From positions 19,457-83,456 of the forward strand of contig CALWRJ010000005.1 in NCBI GenBank assembly GCA_944383915.1: a DNA stretch of 64,000 nt, in the 5' to 3' direction. The first letter of the stretch is position 1; each line of letters begins with the position of its first letter. Under the pieces are notes generated by a model that was given only the letters and a program-made list of their open reading frames with translations, did not search any database and was not told the origin of the DNA. The stretch is from an uncultured Clostridia bacterium. Its GTDB lineage: Bacteria > Bacillota > Clostridia > Christensenellales > UBA1242. A program made the translations under genes and the position numbers. Shown piece after piece: positions 35,233 through 45,629 of this stretch.

Positions 35233-37731
35233 TTAACTTGCGACATTTTCGGTTTCGACTTTTGGCTGATAAATGCGGAATTTAAGTTTACCGAGTTCGA
35301 CATCGGCATCAACGGTTACTTTCGCACCTGTACCAAGTTTGCCAGACAAAATTTCGTCTGCAAGTTTATCCTCGATTTCTTGCTCAATTACCCTTCTTAA
35401 AGGACGAGCACCGTAATCTGCGGTATAGCCTTTTTGCACTAGATATTTTAGTGCTTCCTCAGTGAATTTTAGTTCGATATTTTGCGCTTTAAGTTTGTTT
35501 ACAACTTTAGTTATCAACAATTTAGCAATGTGTGCAAGTTCGGGTTTTGATAACGATTTAAATATTACGATAGAATCAATACGGTTTAAAAACTCAGGTC
35601 TAAACATACTTTTTATTGCCTTGTTTAAAATTTCGCTTGCTTCCTCGTCAAGTTTTTCGATTTGCTCCTCGTCATCCTCTTGTTCGTATTGTTCCCTATT
35701 CTTTTTGTATTTCGGGTCGCTAACACCTGCGTTACTTGTCATAATGATGATAGTATTTTTAAATGATACCGTACGCCCGTGACTATCGGTTAACCTCCCA
35801 TCGTCCATTATTTGAAGTAAGATATTAAATACGTCAGGGTGCGCTTTTTCAATTTCATCAAATAGAATAATAGAATAAGGTTTCCTACGCACTTGCTCGG
35901 TTAATTGTCCGCCGTCCTCGTGACCAACATATCCTGGGGGCGAACCTATCAACTTGCTTACTGAGTGTGATTCCATATACTCACTCATATCAAGCCTAAT
36001 AATTAAGTTTTCGTCATCAAACATCGCTTCGGCTAATGCCTTACTCAACTCTGTTTTACCTACACCAGTTGGTCCTAAAAATAGGAATGTACCAATTGGT
36101 CTATTCGGGTCTTTAAGTCCAGCACGAGCCCTACGAATCGCCTTACTTACCGCAACTACTGCTTGGTCTTGCCCAATTACACGAGCGTGAAGCAAGTTTT
36201 CAAGCCCCATAAGTTTATCTCTTTCAGTTTCAGTTAGTTTAGTTACAGGAATATGAGTCCACGCACTTACGACTCTTGCAATATCATCAAAGCCGATGCT
36301 TGCAGAACTTTCGTTTTTCTTGAAGTCCTCTTGCATTTTTTCAATTTCTGCTGTAACTTTTTTAATTTCCTCACGAATTTGCGCCGCTTTTTCGTAATTT
36401 TGAGCAACTACGGCTTCTTTTTTGTCGTTCTCCAAACGAATGAGTTCCTCTTTTTTGTCTTTTAGCGGGGTTGGAACAATTGCGCCACTAACTTTTGCAC
36501 GACTGCTCGCTTCGTCTATTAAGTCTATTGCCTTGTCTGGAAGGCTTCTATCCATAATATAGCGGTCGCTCAAAGTTGCCGCTGCTTCGATTGCTTCGTC
36601 AGTTATTTTAACATTATGGAAAGCCTCGTAACTATCTCTCAACCCTTTTAAAATATTTATCGTTTGCTCAACTGTTGGTGGATTGATTAAAACAGGCTGG
36701 AATCTGCGCTCGAGTGCCTTATCTTTCTCGATAAATTTACGGTATTCGTCAGTAGTTGTAGCACCGATTGTCTGTAACTCTCCACGAGCAAGATAAGGTT
36801 TGAGCATATCAGCAGGGCTAATTTCTCCCTTATCTCCACCTGCTTGTGCTAAAGTGTGAAGTTCGTCAATAAACACGATTATATCTTTATTTTGAGTAAT
36901 TGTTTCAATCGCGTTTTTGAGTTTTTCCTCCATACTACCTCGATACTTTGTCCCAGCCATTAATGAACCTAGTTCAAGCGAGAAAATCGTCTTGTTTTTA
37001 AGCAAATCTGGTACATTGCCATCAACGATTGCTTGAGCAAGCCCTTCTACAACAGCAGACTTACCAACACCCGCTTCACCAATCAGTACAGGGTTGTTTT
37101 TCGTCTTTCGGCACAAAATCTCAATAACTCGCTCGATTTCATCCTCTCTACCAATGACGGGGTCAATTTTATTTTGCTTTGCTTTTAAGGTTAAATCAGT
37201 ACCGAGTTCGAGTAGGTTTTTAGGAAGTGTGCTACCTTCGTTACTATTATCAACTGGTTCACCATTTTCACCTTCGTCAAAAGATTCATTTCTTAAAGCA
37301 TTAAGTACATCGTATTTTAAGGCGTCAATGTTTAGATTGAAACCGCGTTCGAGCATTGTAACTGCTGCACTGCGATTTGTGGCAAGCATTGCAAGCATAA
37401 CATGCTCAGTCCCAACAAAAGTTTGCCCTAACCTTGCTGAAATTTCTTGACTTGCGCGCAAAATTTCTTTAACTAATGGTGTTAAATCAATTTCACTTTG
37501 GTCAAGGCTTGGGCTTTTTTGGACATTTTCATCAAATAATTGTAAGTAACTTGCAGTCGTTACTCCATATTTTTTCAAAATCTTACTAGACAAGCACTCT
37601 TCAACCGAGATAATACCAAAAAGCAAATGCTCGGTGCCAAGTTCTAAATGTCCACTACGAGTCGCAAGTTCGCCCGCATTTTGTAGTGCTTCGTCTACAA
37701 GTTGTGTGAATCCATTATTTTGTGAATACAT
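35233..37731 (-). CDS. clpC: ClpC, Hsp100 AAA+ unfoldase
   Basis: ClpC unfolds proteins for degradation by ClpP. It has an N-terminal double Clp repeat (residues 1 to 145). The first AAA+ domain has Walker [14 protein letters not shown], and a UVR-containing middle region ([17 protein letters not shown]) follows. The second AAA+ domain has [12 protein letters not shown] and ends in [23 protein letters not shown]. The 832 residues are full length. Its ATG overlaps the mcsA stop (TAATG), with AAGGGGGTAAC upstream, so translation is coupled. Third gene of the CtsR-controlled operon. mcsB, which normally lies before clpC, is absent. Confidence 0.97.
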   Translation of the reverse strand: MYSQNNGFTQLVDEALQNAGELATRSGHLELGTEHLLFGIISVEECLSSKILKKYGVTTASYLQLFDENVQKSPSLDQSEIDLTPLVKEILRASQEISARLGQTFVGTEHVMLAMLATNRSAAVTMLERGFNLNIDALKYDVLNALRNESFDEGENGEPVDNSNEGSTLPKNLLELGTDLTLKAKQNKIDPVIGREDEIERVIEILCRKTKNNPVLIGEAGVGKSAVVEGLAQAIVDGNVPDLLKNKTIFSLELGSLMAGTKYRGSMEEKLKNAIETITQNKDIIVFIDELHTLAQAGGDKGEISPADMLKPYLARGELQTIGATTTDEYRKFIEKDKALERRFQPVLINPPTVEQTINILKGLRDSYEAFHNVKITDEAIEAAATLSDRYIMDRSLPDKAIDLIDEASSRAKVSGAIVPTPLKDKKEELIRLENDKKEAVVAQNYEKAAQIREEIKKVTAEIEKMQEDFKKNESSASIGFDDIARVVSAWTHIPVTKLTETERDKLMGLENLLHARVIGQDQAVVAVSKAIRRARAGLKDPNRPIGTFLFLGPTGVGKTELSKALAEAMFDDENLIIRLDMSEYMESHSVSKLIGSPPGYVGHEDGGQLTEQVRRKPYSIILFDEIEKAHPDVFNILLQIMDDGRLTDSHGRTVSFKNTIIIMTSNAGVSDPKYKKNREQYEQEDDEEQIEKLDEEASEILNKAIKSMFRPEFLNRIDSIVIFKSLSKPELAHIAKLLITKVVNKLKAQNIELKFTEEALKYLVQKGYTADYGARPLRRVIEQEIEDKLADEILSGKLGTGAKVTVDADVELGKLKFRIYQPKVETENVAS

Positions 37732-38234
37732 TATTTGTTACCCCCTTCTTTTTTCCCTTCAATATTGTCTATTTGTCGCTTTAATGCAGCCGCATCCTCG
37801 TATCTTTCCTCGTTTACAGCACAACGCAAACGCTCGCGCAAACTATCGACTTCGCTCGCCTTTGGTAACGATGCGCGTTTAAGTTTTACCTTTTCAATAG
37901 GAGCAGGTTTTTCTGCATAAAAGTTTTTGATTGCTGGTGATACAACTTCGCTTAAATATTTATAGCACTCGGGACAATTAAATCTGCCCGTTTCCAAAAA
38001 ATCTTTGCTCGTATATCCGCACGCCTTACAAGAAATCGTCCTTTTTGATGGTTTGCGTCTTGCAAACATTACTGGAAAGTCAAAAAACTCGCCAATCATT
38101 GGCTCGATTAATTCATCAAGCCCCCTTTCTTTTGATGCACAATCAGCGCAAAGATGTTGTTCCATACGCTCGCCATTTACTTCTAGCCAAGTTAAATGCG
38201 TGGCAGGTTTGCCACATTTATCACAATAATACAT
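37731..38234 (-). CDS. mcsA: McsA-like zinc-finger protein with UVR motif
   Basis: This 167-residue protein has the McsA arrangement: CxxC pairs in YYCDKCGKP, HLCADCASKE, ISCKACGYTSKDF and FNCPECYKYL, then a C-terminal UvrB/UvrC-like motif (LRERLRCAVNEERYEDAAALKRQIDNIE). In Bacillus, McsA activates the arginine kinase McsB and helps CtsR control. Here no mcsB follows, so it may act as a ClpC adaptor by itself. The ATG follows AGGAGATTTTAGT. Between ctsR and clpC in one operon. Confidence 0.92.
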   Translation of the reverse strand: MYYCDKCGKPATHLTWLEVNGERMEQHLCADCASKERGLDELIEPMIGEFFDFPVMFARRKPSKRTISCKACGYTSKDFLETGRFNCPECYKYLSEVVSPAIKNFYAEKPAPIEKVKLKRASLPKASEVDSLRERLRCAVNEERYEDAAALKRQIDNIEGKKEGGNK

Positions 38235-38300
38235 ACTAAAATCTCCTTTTACATTTTTTATCCTACAACATTGATGTCAATTTACCTATTTTTAATATTT

Positions 38301-38783
38301 TCAAATAGAACTAGTTTTACTTTCACCATGCTGTTTTATATTATGTTTTAAAATAATTCTGCGCAAAATCTGCGACCTAAGTCTATTTTCAAGTTTAAAA
38401 GGATTAGCAAGCGCGTTTGGACTAATCGCGGTTTTGATTATTTCCCCTTGACTGCTTTTAAAAAACTTTTTATTAACTAACTCATCAACTATATAACACC
38501 CTGTGCGGTAGTCCACTTCTTGATTTAACCTATCAAGTATGCCGTCAAGCCAAACTGATGTACTATCATCAGCACGCATAATAGTAATATGCCCACCACC
38601 GCCACGCTTTGACTCTGTCAAGAACCCACGCTCATAATTAAATCTAGTAGACAAAACATAGTTTATTTGGCTCGGCGCAACATTAAAATAATTTGCTAGT
38701 TCATTTCGACTAATGTCAAGATACTCGCCTTCCCCTAAACTATCCATTATAAACGACTCTATCATATCCGAAATACTCGACAT
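38301..38783 (-). CDS. ctsR: CtsR, class III heat-shock repressor
   Basis: CtsR represses clp genes and senses heat through its glycine-rich wing. The N-terminal winged helix includes ISDMIESFIMDSLGEGEYLDISRNELANYFNVAPSQINYVLSTRF, and the tetraglycine loop is SKRGGGGHITI. The length of 160 is normal. The ATG follows GGGGGTGGTCGA. It is first in its operon, and an exact CtsR operator lies in its promoter, so it represses itself. Confidence 0.96.
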   Translation of the reverse strand: MSSISDMIESFIMDSLGEGEYLDISRNELANYFNVAPSQINYVLSTRFNYERGFLTESKRGGGGHITIMRADDSTSVWLDGILDRLNQEVDYRTGCYIVDELVNKKFFKSSQGEIIKTAISPNALANPFKLENRLRSQILRRIILKHNIKQHGESKTSSI

Positions 38784-38855
38784 TCGACCACCCCCTTATT
38801 TACAAAGTCAATTGCTTATCTTTTATTTGAAATTCAATTATTTTCGCCCCTGCTT

Positions 38856-38904
38856 TTTGACTTTCTTTGACCTTTATTATATACTTATTATATGCAATTG
38901 TCAA
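38856..38904 (-). promoter_or_regulatory. perfect promoter with CtsR operator
   Basis: On the minus strand TTGACA (38904 to 38899) and TATAAT (38881 to 38876) with a 17-base spacer form a full-consensus sigma-A promoter. Just beyond the -10 box, GGTCAAA GAA AGTCAAA (38872 to 38856) matches the CtsR heptad direct repeat exactly. CtsR bound here would block the start site. Confidence 0.93.
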
Positions 38905-39167
38905 CACTTTTTAAACATTTTTTTATAAAAATAATAAAAATTTTTTAAATTGCCCTCAAAATGCCTTATTTTTTAATTTTGCGAATAGTTTATTGCTTTA
39001 AATCTGCTTTTTAAAGAATAAATGATTATACCTTTTTATTAAATTGCCAAATATATACTTAAAATTTTTAGAACAAATGTTTTAAATTCTATTTACTTTT
39101 CTAATTTTTCATTATATAATATAAAAGGCAAATAAAATGGTTAGTAAAATTATAAGGAGTAAGGAAA
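38905..39167. other. gap between ctsR and dinB
   Basis: AT-rich with no gene. An inverted copy of the motif AACTATTCGCAAAA lies at 38977 to 38990. Immediately before dinB a ribosome binding site AAGGAGTAAGGAAA is visible. Confidence 0.55.
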
Positions 39168-40409
39168 GTGGATAAAGTAATTTTGCATTGCGATTTAAAC
39201 AACTTTTACGCATCAGTTGAGTGCGTACAAAACCCTACCCTATGGACAAAGCCCGTGGCAGTAACAGGCAACCCGCGCACGCGTCACGGCATAATTCTTG
39301 CAAAAAACAATGTAGCAAAAAGTTATGGAATCAAGACTGCACAAACAATTTGGGAAGCCAAAAAATTATGTCCTAATCTTATTTGCCTTCCTCCTCAATT
39401 TGAATTGTACCAAAAATACAGCAAACAAGTTCGCGAAATATATATGCGGTTTACCGATAAAGTCGAGAGTTTTGGCCCTGATGAATGTTGGCTTGATGTC
39501 ACCCACTCTCAAAAACTTTTTGGTGATGGTAAAACGATTGCAGACAAATTGCGCAAAATTGTGAAAACAGAAACAGGCGGACTAACAATTTCGGTTGGTG
39601 TTTCTTTTAATAAATATTTTGCAAAACTTGGAAGTGACCTCAAAAAGCCAGATGCCACCACTGTTATAAGCAGAGAAAATTTCAAAGAAAAAATTTTTGG
39701 ACTTCCTGCCGATAACCTTATTTTTATAGGCAAACGAACTTTCCAAAAACTCAACAAACTAAATATTTTTACCATTGGCGACCTAGCAAACGCGGACGAA
39801 AGAACACTTGCATACCATTTTGGAATACTCGGTCCACAATATAAACGCATCGCCAGTGGTCAAGATGTAACTGAAATCGCGCACCAAGACTTTTTAGATG
39901 AAACAAAGTCTGTTGGTAATGGGATGACAGCTATTCGAAATCTAGTTTCGCGGGAGGAAGTAGAAATAATGGTACTCACCCTTGCAGAAAAAGTAACATA
40001 TCGTATGAGACAACTAGGACTAAAAGGACGGACTGCAAGATTAAGTATTCGTAATAGTGATTTGACGCATAGTTCTCACTCAATAACAAGCACAAAAGCC
40101 ATAGACAACGCAAACGATTTTGCCAAAATGTGTATGAATATTTTTGATACCTATTGGAAAAATTCTGCGCCGTACTCTATTCGCTCGGTTAGGGTCAGTC
40201 TATCAAATCTTGAAAAAACGAACAAATCTACACAAATAAACTTATTCGATTACCAAAAAGACGAAAAATTACGCAAACTAAACGAAAGCCTGGATAAAAT
40301 TCGCGATAAATACGGCTACTACTCTGTTCGGCGCGCAAAAACTATAAAACGCGACTTTATCAATTACTACGAAGCAGACGAAGAGGAAAATATTGACGAT
40401 ATGGAGTAA
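39168..40409 (+). CDS. dinB: DNA polymerase IV, Y-family translesion polymerase
   Basis: DinB copies damaged DNA templates. The catalytic acidic residues are Asp9 (HCDLNNFYASVE) and Asp105/Glu106 (SFGPDECWLDV). The palm, thumb and little-finger regions are complete in 413 residues. A C-terminal clamp-binding motif QINLF (near residue 374) would tether it to the beta clamp. The start is a GTG behind AAGGAGTAAGGAAA. A small XRE regulator follows. No LexA or other SOS box was identified in the upstream gap. Confidence 0.95.
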   Translation: MDKVILHCDLNNFYASVECVQNPTLWTKPVAVTGNPRTRHGIILAKNNVAKSYGIKTAQTIWEAKKLCPNLICLPPQFELYQKYSKQVREIYMRFTDKVESFGPDECWLDVTHSQKLFGDGKTIADKLRKIVKTETGGLTISVGVSFNKYFAKLGSDLKKPDATTVISRENFKEKIFGLPADNLIFIGKRTFQKLNKLNIFTIGDLANADERTLAYHFGILGPQYKRIASGQDVTEIAHQDFLDETKSVGNGMTAIRNLVSREEVEIMVLTLAEKVTYRMRQLGLKGRTARLSIRNSDLTHSSHSITSTKAIDNANDFAKMCMNIFDTYWKNSAPYSIRSVRVSLSNLEKTNKSTQINLFDYQKDEKLRKLNESLDKIRDKYGYYSVRRAKTIKRDFINYYEADEEENIDDME

Positions 40410-40414
40410 AAAAT

Positions 40415-40458
40415 ATGCTCAATTTTTGAGCAAGTCAACAAAATTGAGCATAATTTTT
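40415..40458 (+). terminator. terminator of dinB, overlapping the XRE gene promoter region
   Basis: ATGCTCAATTTT (40415 to 40426) and AAAATTGAGCAT (40440 to 40451) are a perfect 12-base inverted repeat with a 13-base loop, followed by AATTTTTAT. Because the XRE gene starts 21 bases later, it may also be an operator. Confidence 0.65.
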
Positions 40459-40472
40459 ATATTATTTATATT

Positions 40473-40730
40473 ATGATTAGTGAAAATTTAAAAAGTTTAA
40501 GACTTGAAAGAGGTCTAACTCAACAAAAACTTGCTTCTATATTTAAAACCTCGCGCCAAAATATTTCGCATTTAGAAAGCGGATACATTGAGCCAAACTG
40601 CGATATGCTACGCAAATATTGTGTATTTTTTGATATTAGTGCTGACGAAATTTTAGATTTAAACACCGAGAAAGACCGCAAAAGCTATTTAGAAAAAATC
40701 AATTTTGACAACTTACCTACTAAAAAATAA
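40473..40730 (+). CDS. XRE-family helix-turn-helix regulator
   Basis: This 85-residue protein is a Cro/CI-type HTH domain: LKSLRLERGLTQQKLASIFKTSRQNISHLESGYIEPNCDMLRKYCVFFDISADEILDL. It has little else and probably acts as a dimeric repressor. No ribosome binding site is seen before the ATG, so it may be leaderless or translated from a longer dinB transcript. The perfect inverted repeat directly upstream is a candidate operator for autoregulation. No toxin or phage gene is nearby. Confidence 0.87.
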   Translation: MISENLKSLRLERGLTQQKLASIFKTSRQNISHLESGYIEPNCDMLRKYCVFFDISADEILDLNTEKDRKSYLEKINFDNLPTKK

Positions 40731-40828
40731 ATTTATATTTTTCTTACAAACTACAATTTAAAATTTTTTTAATAAAACTGCAATTATATTTGCTGATGTA
40801 AAAATAACTTACGATTATAAAATAAAAA

Positions 40829-40858
40829 ATAGCACTTAATAATGCCGAAGTGCTATTT
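40829..40858 (-). terminator. terminator of the 277-residue orphan
   Basis: AATAGCACTT and AAGTGCTATT form a ten-base stem with an AATAATGCCG loop, overlapping the stop. On the minus strand it is followed by TTTTATTTT. Confidence 0.85.
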
Positions 40859-41691
40859 TATCTATTTCTTTCTATATCATTTGATGATTTGATGTTTGGT
40901 TTTTTTGAATTATTTATTGTCTTGTATAGGGGTAGCGTAAGTTCATTTTCTATGGAATCAATTTCATCATAAAAAGAATCATCAAAATCATCATTCTCTA
41001 CTTCACCTTTGTACGCAATGCCAAATTCAATGCGCAATTTATCAATTACGCTTTCGATTAAATAATAATTATTATCGTTAATTTCATCTATATAATTTGA
41101 AATTTCATCTCTAACAACATTTCTTATATGCTCATCGAAATTTTCATAATTTAAAATAGTACGCGCTTCTCTTTCATCATCTGCCACAATCATTTTTGCT
41201 TGACTATAATTTATCTCACCGAGGCGCGCAAGCAAAAATGCTTCATCATATTCCGCCGAGTACGAAACAAGTTTATCAATATAAAAAGGCTCTAATTTTT
41301 TACCAAACTCATCTATCAATGCGGAATTTGCCTTATCTACTGCGTCCCATATTAATAAAACTTGTTTCTCATCTTTTAAATTTTCTCCAATATAATTATA
41401 AGCCACGGTAAACATAGCGGCAAGTCTTGTACCAAAAGCGCAAGCCGAATTTTCGTGATTTAGCCCATTTTCTAGTAACTCTTTTATATCGAGAGGATTT
41501 GTAAATTGATAACATTCAACAATTTGTTTAACACGAGCAATACTAGGATAATCACCTAATTTTTGGAGTGCGCGCACACATTTATCTTTGTCTTTGTCGC
41601 AAATCACAAATTCACTATTCTTAATATCCGAAATTTTATCGGCATTATAATCTTTGATTATCGTAAACTCATAATCGTGTAACTTTTCCAT
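40858..41691 (-). CDS. orphan acidic protein of 277 residues
   Basis: I do not recognise this protein. It is acidic, rich in Asp, Glu and Asn, without signal peptide or membrane helices, and probably mainly helical. The C-terminal 20 residues are basic and low-complexity (NNSKKPNIKSSNDIERNR). A short stretch repeats the pattern of aromatic residues around helices, but no catalytic motif is visible. The ATG follows AAAGGATT. Between its own consensus promoter and terminator. Same style as the orphan genes at 14550 and 19171. Confidence 0.65.
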   Translation of the reverse strand: MEKLHDYEFTIIKDYNADKISDIKNSEFVICDKDKDKCVRALQKLGDYPSIARVKQIVECYQFTNPLDIKELLENGLNHENSACAFGTRLAAMFTVAYNYIGENLKDEKQVLLIWDAVDKANSALIDEFGKKLEPFYIDKLVSYSAEYDEAFLLARLGEINYSQAKMIVADDEREARTILNYENFDEHIRNVVRDEISNYIDEINDNNYYLIESVIDKLRIEFGIAYKGEVENDDFDDSFYDEIDSIENELTLPLYKTINNSKKPNIKSSNDIERNR

Positions 41692-41762
41692 AATCCTTTC
41701 CTTTTAGCATAAAAGTCACAAAATCACTTGTCGCGAAACTGCTAACAAAATTTATTTATTAT

Positions 41763-41791
41763 ATTATACAATCTTTTATGGGAAAAGTCAA
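41763..41791 (-). promoter_or_regulatory. sigma-A type promoter of the 277-residue orphan
   Basis: TTGACT (41791 to 41786) and TATAAT (41768 to 41763) on the minus strand, with a 17-base spacer. Confidence 0.75.
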
Positions 41792-41873
41792 TAGTAGCGA
41801 ATAAATACTAAATTTGAACAAAAAATTAAGTTTAATTTAAATTAATACACCAAAAATAACAAAAATTTAATAT

Positions 41874-41902
41874 TTGACAAAATCGCAAAAATATTATATT
41901 AT
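41874..41902 (+). promoter_or_regulatory. mnmA promoter
   Basis: TTGACA (41874 to 41879) and TATTAT (41897 to 41902) with a 17-base spacer, about 80 bases before the mnmA start. Confidence 0.7.
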
Positions 41903-41944
41903 TTAATATAAGATGTATTTGTTATTTTAAAAAATTTTATTTGA

Positions 41945-43060
<1,116 letters not shown>

Positions 43061-43078
43061 AAATAATAATAAAATTGT

Positions 43079-43144
43079 TGCATAATACTTATGCATAGTA
43101 CTGTTTTTTATGGTTTTTTAGACAATTTTACAATGCATAGTACT
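43079..43144. repeat. pair of dispersed palindrome copies after mnmA
   Basis: GCATAGTACT occurs at 43093 to 43102 (preceded by the related TGCATAATACTTAT) and again at 43135 to 43144, in the convergent gap between mnmA and ypeB. Confidence 0.75.
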
Positions 43145-43165
43145 TAATTTTACAAAATTAAAAGC

Positions 43166-43197
43166 AAAAAGAACGAGTAAAACACTCGTTCTTTTTA
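43166..43197. terminator. bidirectional terminator between mnmA and ypeB
   Basis: AAAGAACGAGT and ACTCGTTCTTT form an 11-base stem with a five-base loop; runs of A and T on either side make it functional for both genes. Confidence 0.85.
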
Positions 43198-43265
43198 ATA
43201 ATAAATTTACATCACTTTTTGCATTAAAAAACTATAGTATACATTTTATTTCGATGATATTTCTT

Positions 43266-44594
43266 TTACATCAAGAGATTTCCGTCATCAGTTTCTACGA
43301 CTTTCAAAATATTGACCTGCTTGCCTGTTTCTGCATTAACATAAATATAATAAGTCGCACCATCATTTACACACATAAACTCATAAGTTAATGTTTCACC
43401 GATATAGTCATTTGGAATAATTGCTAGTTTTGTTGTACGCACATCCATATCACTTGTTAAAGCACTGCGAGCGGTTATTTCATTAATTTCGGGTGATAAA
43501 TTATTGCGTTCTGTATGATTATATGCCCAAGAGCGCGCTTCCCAGCCAACTATTTCTCCACTATCTTGCGCAACTTTTACTTTTATTAAATCAGGATAAA
43601 TTATAACATCATTCATTATTGGAGTTAAATTTACATAGACAAACCCATTACTTGCAGTACTCCAAACGCCTTTCATATCACTAAAACCTAGATTGGTTGC
43701 AAATGTTTCAGCAATTGTCACGCACTCGTCCTCATTTTTTGTACTACTACCAGCAGTGTAACCGCTATTTAGTTGCAACAAAATTCCATCACGCTTCGTA
43801 ACTTGTGCATAGTATTCCGTTTCACCCTTAGAAAGTGTGAAATTAAATGTTTTAAATTCGCCCTTTGTTTCCCCGTTCGCTGAAATTAAATAATCAGGAA
43901 ACCACTCTTTCATTCGAGCAAGAGCCTCTTCGGCGTTAATTTCATTAGTCGATAAACCATTAATTTCTTTATTCGTTACCGAATCACTAAACGGGCCATC
44001 ATAAATTAATTGTGGATATTCAACAATATCATTATTTAAACCGCTGAATTGACTATCAAAATCGCTACTATCAATATTTGGGTCTTTTATATTATCAACA
44101 ATTGAATAGCCTCCTGCAAGCATTACAGACAACCTATTAAGTTCATACTTAATATTTTGGCTTGAAGTGTGTAAACTTTCGATTTGGTCCATATCATCCA
44201 TACTAATTTCTTGTCCATCTGCAATATTTTGTTGCAAAACTAAACAAAATCCACTCAATTGGTTGATAAAAGTTGTTGTGTCGTTTATTGCATTATGATT
44301 TATAGGCAAAGTCGCTATATTATCTTGCGCCGAGTTTGATAACGCAACAATATTTGCTAAATATTTTTCTTGGACTGATTTATCGGTTGAAACCTTCAAT
44401 TTGCTTAAATTAGACTCAATATTATTGATATTTTCTGCTAATTCATAAAAATTTTGCTCATAGACATATTCTAGTTGCATTTTATATGAGCCAAGTTGAT
44501 TTGCTGTCATTCCCCAATTTATTCCTGTATAAGTAATTGCGCCAGCCACAACCACACACGCTAGCACCAGCGCAACTATTGCACCTTTTTTCAT
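43266..44594 (-). CDS. ypeB: YpeB, partner of cortex-lytic enzyme SleB
   Basis: YpeB is required for the localisation and stability of SleB in the spore. Residues 1 to 25 form a membrane anchor (GAIVALVLACVVVAGAITY), followed by a helical YpeB N-terminal domain (WGMTANQLGSYKMQLEYVYEQNFYELAENINNIESNLSKL), and then PepSY-like domains in the second half (EALARMKEWFPDYLI; GETEYYAQVTKRDGILLQLNSG). The start at 44594 is set by AAGGAGGTTTTA. It is downstream of sleB on the same strand, the usual arrangement, although separated by more than 200 bases containing repeats. Confidence 0.95.
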   Translation of the reverse strand: MKKGAIVALVLACVVVAGAITYTGINWGMTANQLGSYKMQLEYVYEQNFYELAENINNIESNLSKLKVSTDKSVQEKYLANIVALSNSAQDNIATLPINHNAINDTTTFINQLSGFCLVLQQNIADGQEISMDDMDQIESLHTSSQNIKYELNRLSVMLAGGYSIVDNIKDPNIDSSDFDSQFSGLNNDIVEYPQLIYDGPFSDSVTNKEINGLSTNEINAEEALARMKEWFPDYLISANGETKGEFKTFNFTLSKGETEYYAQVTKRDGILLQLNSGYTAGSSTKNEDECVTIAETFATNLGFSDMKGVWSTASNGFVYVNLTPIMNDVIIYPDLIKVKVAQDSGEIVGWEARSWAYNHTERNNLSPEINEITARSALTSDMDVRTTKLAIIPNDYIGETLTYEFMCVNDGATYYIYVNAETGKQVNILKVVETDDGNLLM

Positions 44595-44727
44595 TAAAAC
44601 CTCCTTAAAGTTTAATTTTATAGAAATCACAAAATAGTAATTGATAATAATTTTCTTTTATTTTTAAATAAAATCTTTGCAATTTCTACTCTTTTAAATA
44701 TTTTTTCGCAAGCGTTTTTTTATTTTA

Positions 44728-44808
44728 AGTACTATGCATATTTTAAAATAATACAGTATTATGGCATAAAATTATGCGCAAATTTAGTATTATGCATAGT
44801 ACTATGCA
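44728..44808. repeat. dispersed palindrome, including a perfect 16-base copy
   Basis: AGTACTATGC at 44728 to 44737 and the complete palindrome TGCATAGTACTATGCA at 44793 to 44808. They lie between sleB and ypeB. Confidence 0.8.
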
Positions 44809-44810
44809 CG

Positions 44811-45491
44811 CTATCTAGCAAAATTATGCTTACCAATAGTTGTTATAATTTCGCGCGACCATATCCAACTACTTGTTGCTGTATCAGGGTTGTAATAATA
44901 GATTGCTCCATAAGTTGGGTCCCACCCATTTAACGCATCACGCGCAGCATTATATGCCGTTTGATTTGGTTCAAGATTAATTTGTCCGTCACTAACGCAA
45001 GTAAAAGCGTACGGCTGGTAAATTACACCGTAAATAGTATTTGGGAACGAACTGCTCTCCACCCTATTTAAAATAACCGCACCAATTGCCACTTGCCCAA
45101 CATATGGCTCACCGCGCGCTTCAGCATAAATACATTTTGCAAGCAAATATAAATCATTGCTACTTTGACTAGACAGACTCATTCCAAGCGCTGCAGCCGT
45201 TTCACTACCAACTATTCCGTCAACTTGCAAACCGTTATTGCGCTGAAACCAAATGACCGCATTGCGAGTTTGTGAACCGTAAATTCCATCAACAGAACCT
45301 GTATAATACCCCCAATTTTTAAGTTTTTGCTGAATTGTTTTAATTTGCGAAGTTGTTAGCCCTGTTTCAATCACTTGGTCAACATTATATGTCATAGGGT
45401 TATAAATACCAACTATACCAACAGCAATAATTGCACCCAAGCACAAAAACAAACCTAAACTTTTAAAAACTTTTTTCGCCTTATCACTCAT
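44811..45491 (-). CDS. sleB: spore cortex-lytic enzyme SleB
   Basis: SleB is a lytic transglycosylase that degrades muramic-lactam cortex peptidoglycan at germination. A membrane-anchored or signal N-terminus (residues 10 to 30) is followed by a peptidoglycan-binding domain (IKTIQQKLKNWGYYTGSVDGIYGSQTRNAVIWFQRNNGL). The Hydrolase_2 catalytic domain comes next, with CIYAEARGEPYVGQVAIGAVILNRV, which holds the catalytic glutamate. The end YNPDTATSSWIWSREIITTIGKHNFAR is also typical. The ATG follows GGGAGGGGGAA. Upstream of ypeB and after spoIIR. Confidence 0.97.
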   Translation of the reverse strand: MSDKAKKVFKSLGLFLCLGAIIAVGIVGIYNPMTYNVDQVIETGLTTSQIKTIQQKLKNWGYYTGSVDGIYGSQTRNAVIWFQRNNGLQVDGIVGSETAAALGMSLSSQSSNDLYLLAKCIYAEARGEPYVGQVAIGAVILNRVESSSFPNTIYGVIYQPYAFTCVSDGQINLEPNQTAYNAARDALNGWDPTYGAIYYYNPDTATSSWIWSREIITTIGKHNFAR

Positions 45492-45629
45492 TTCCCCCTC
45501 CCAGATTTTAAATTGATTGTTAATTTTAATTAACCATAAAAAAGCATAAACTTTTTTGAGAATTATACCTTTTTTGTTAATTTTAATACTAAAATTGGTT
45601 AAAAAACTTAATTTTTAAAGAAAAATAGA

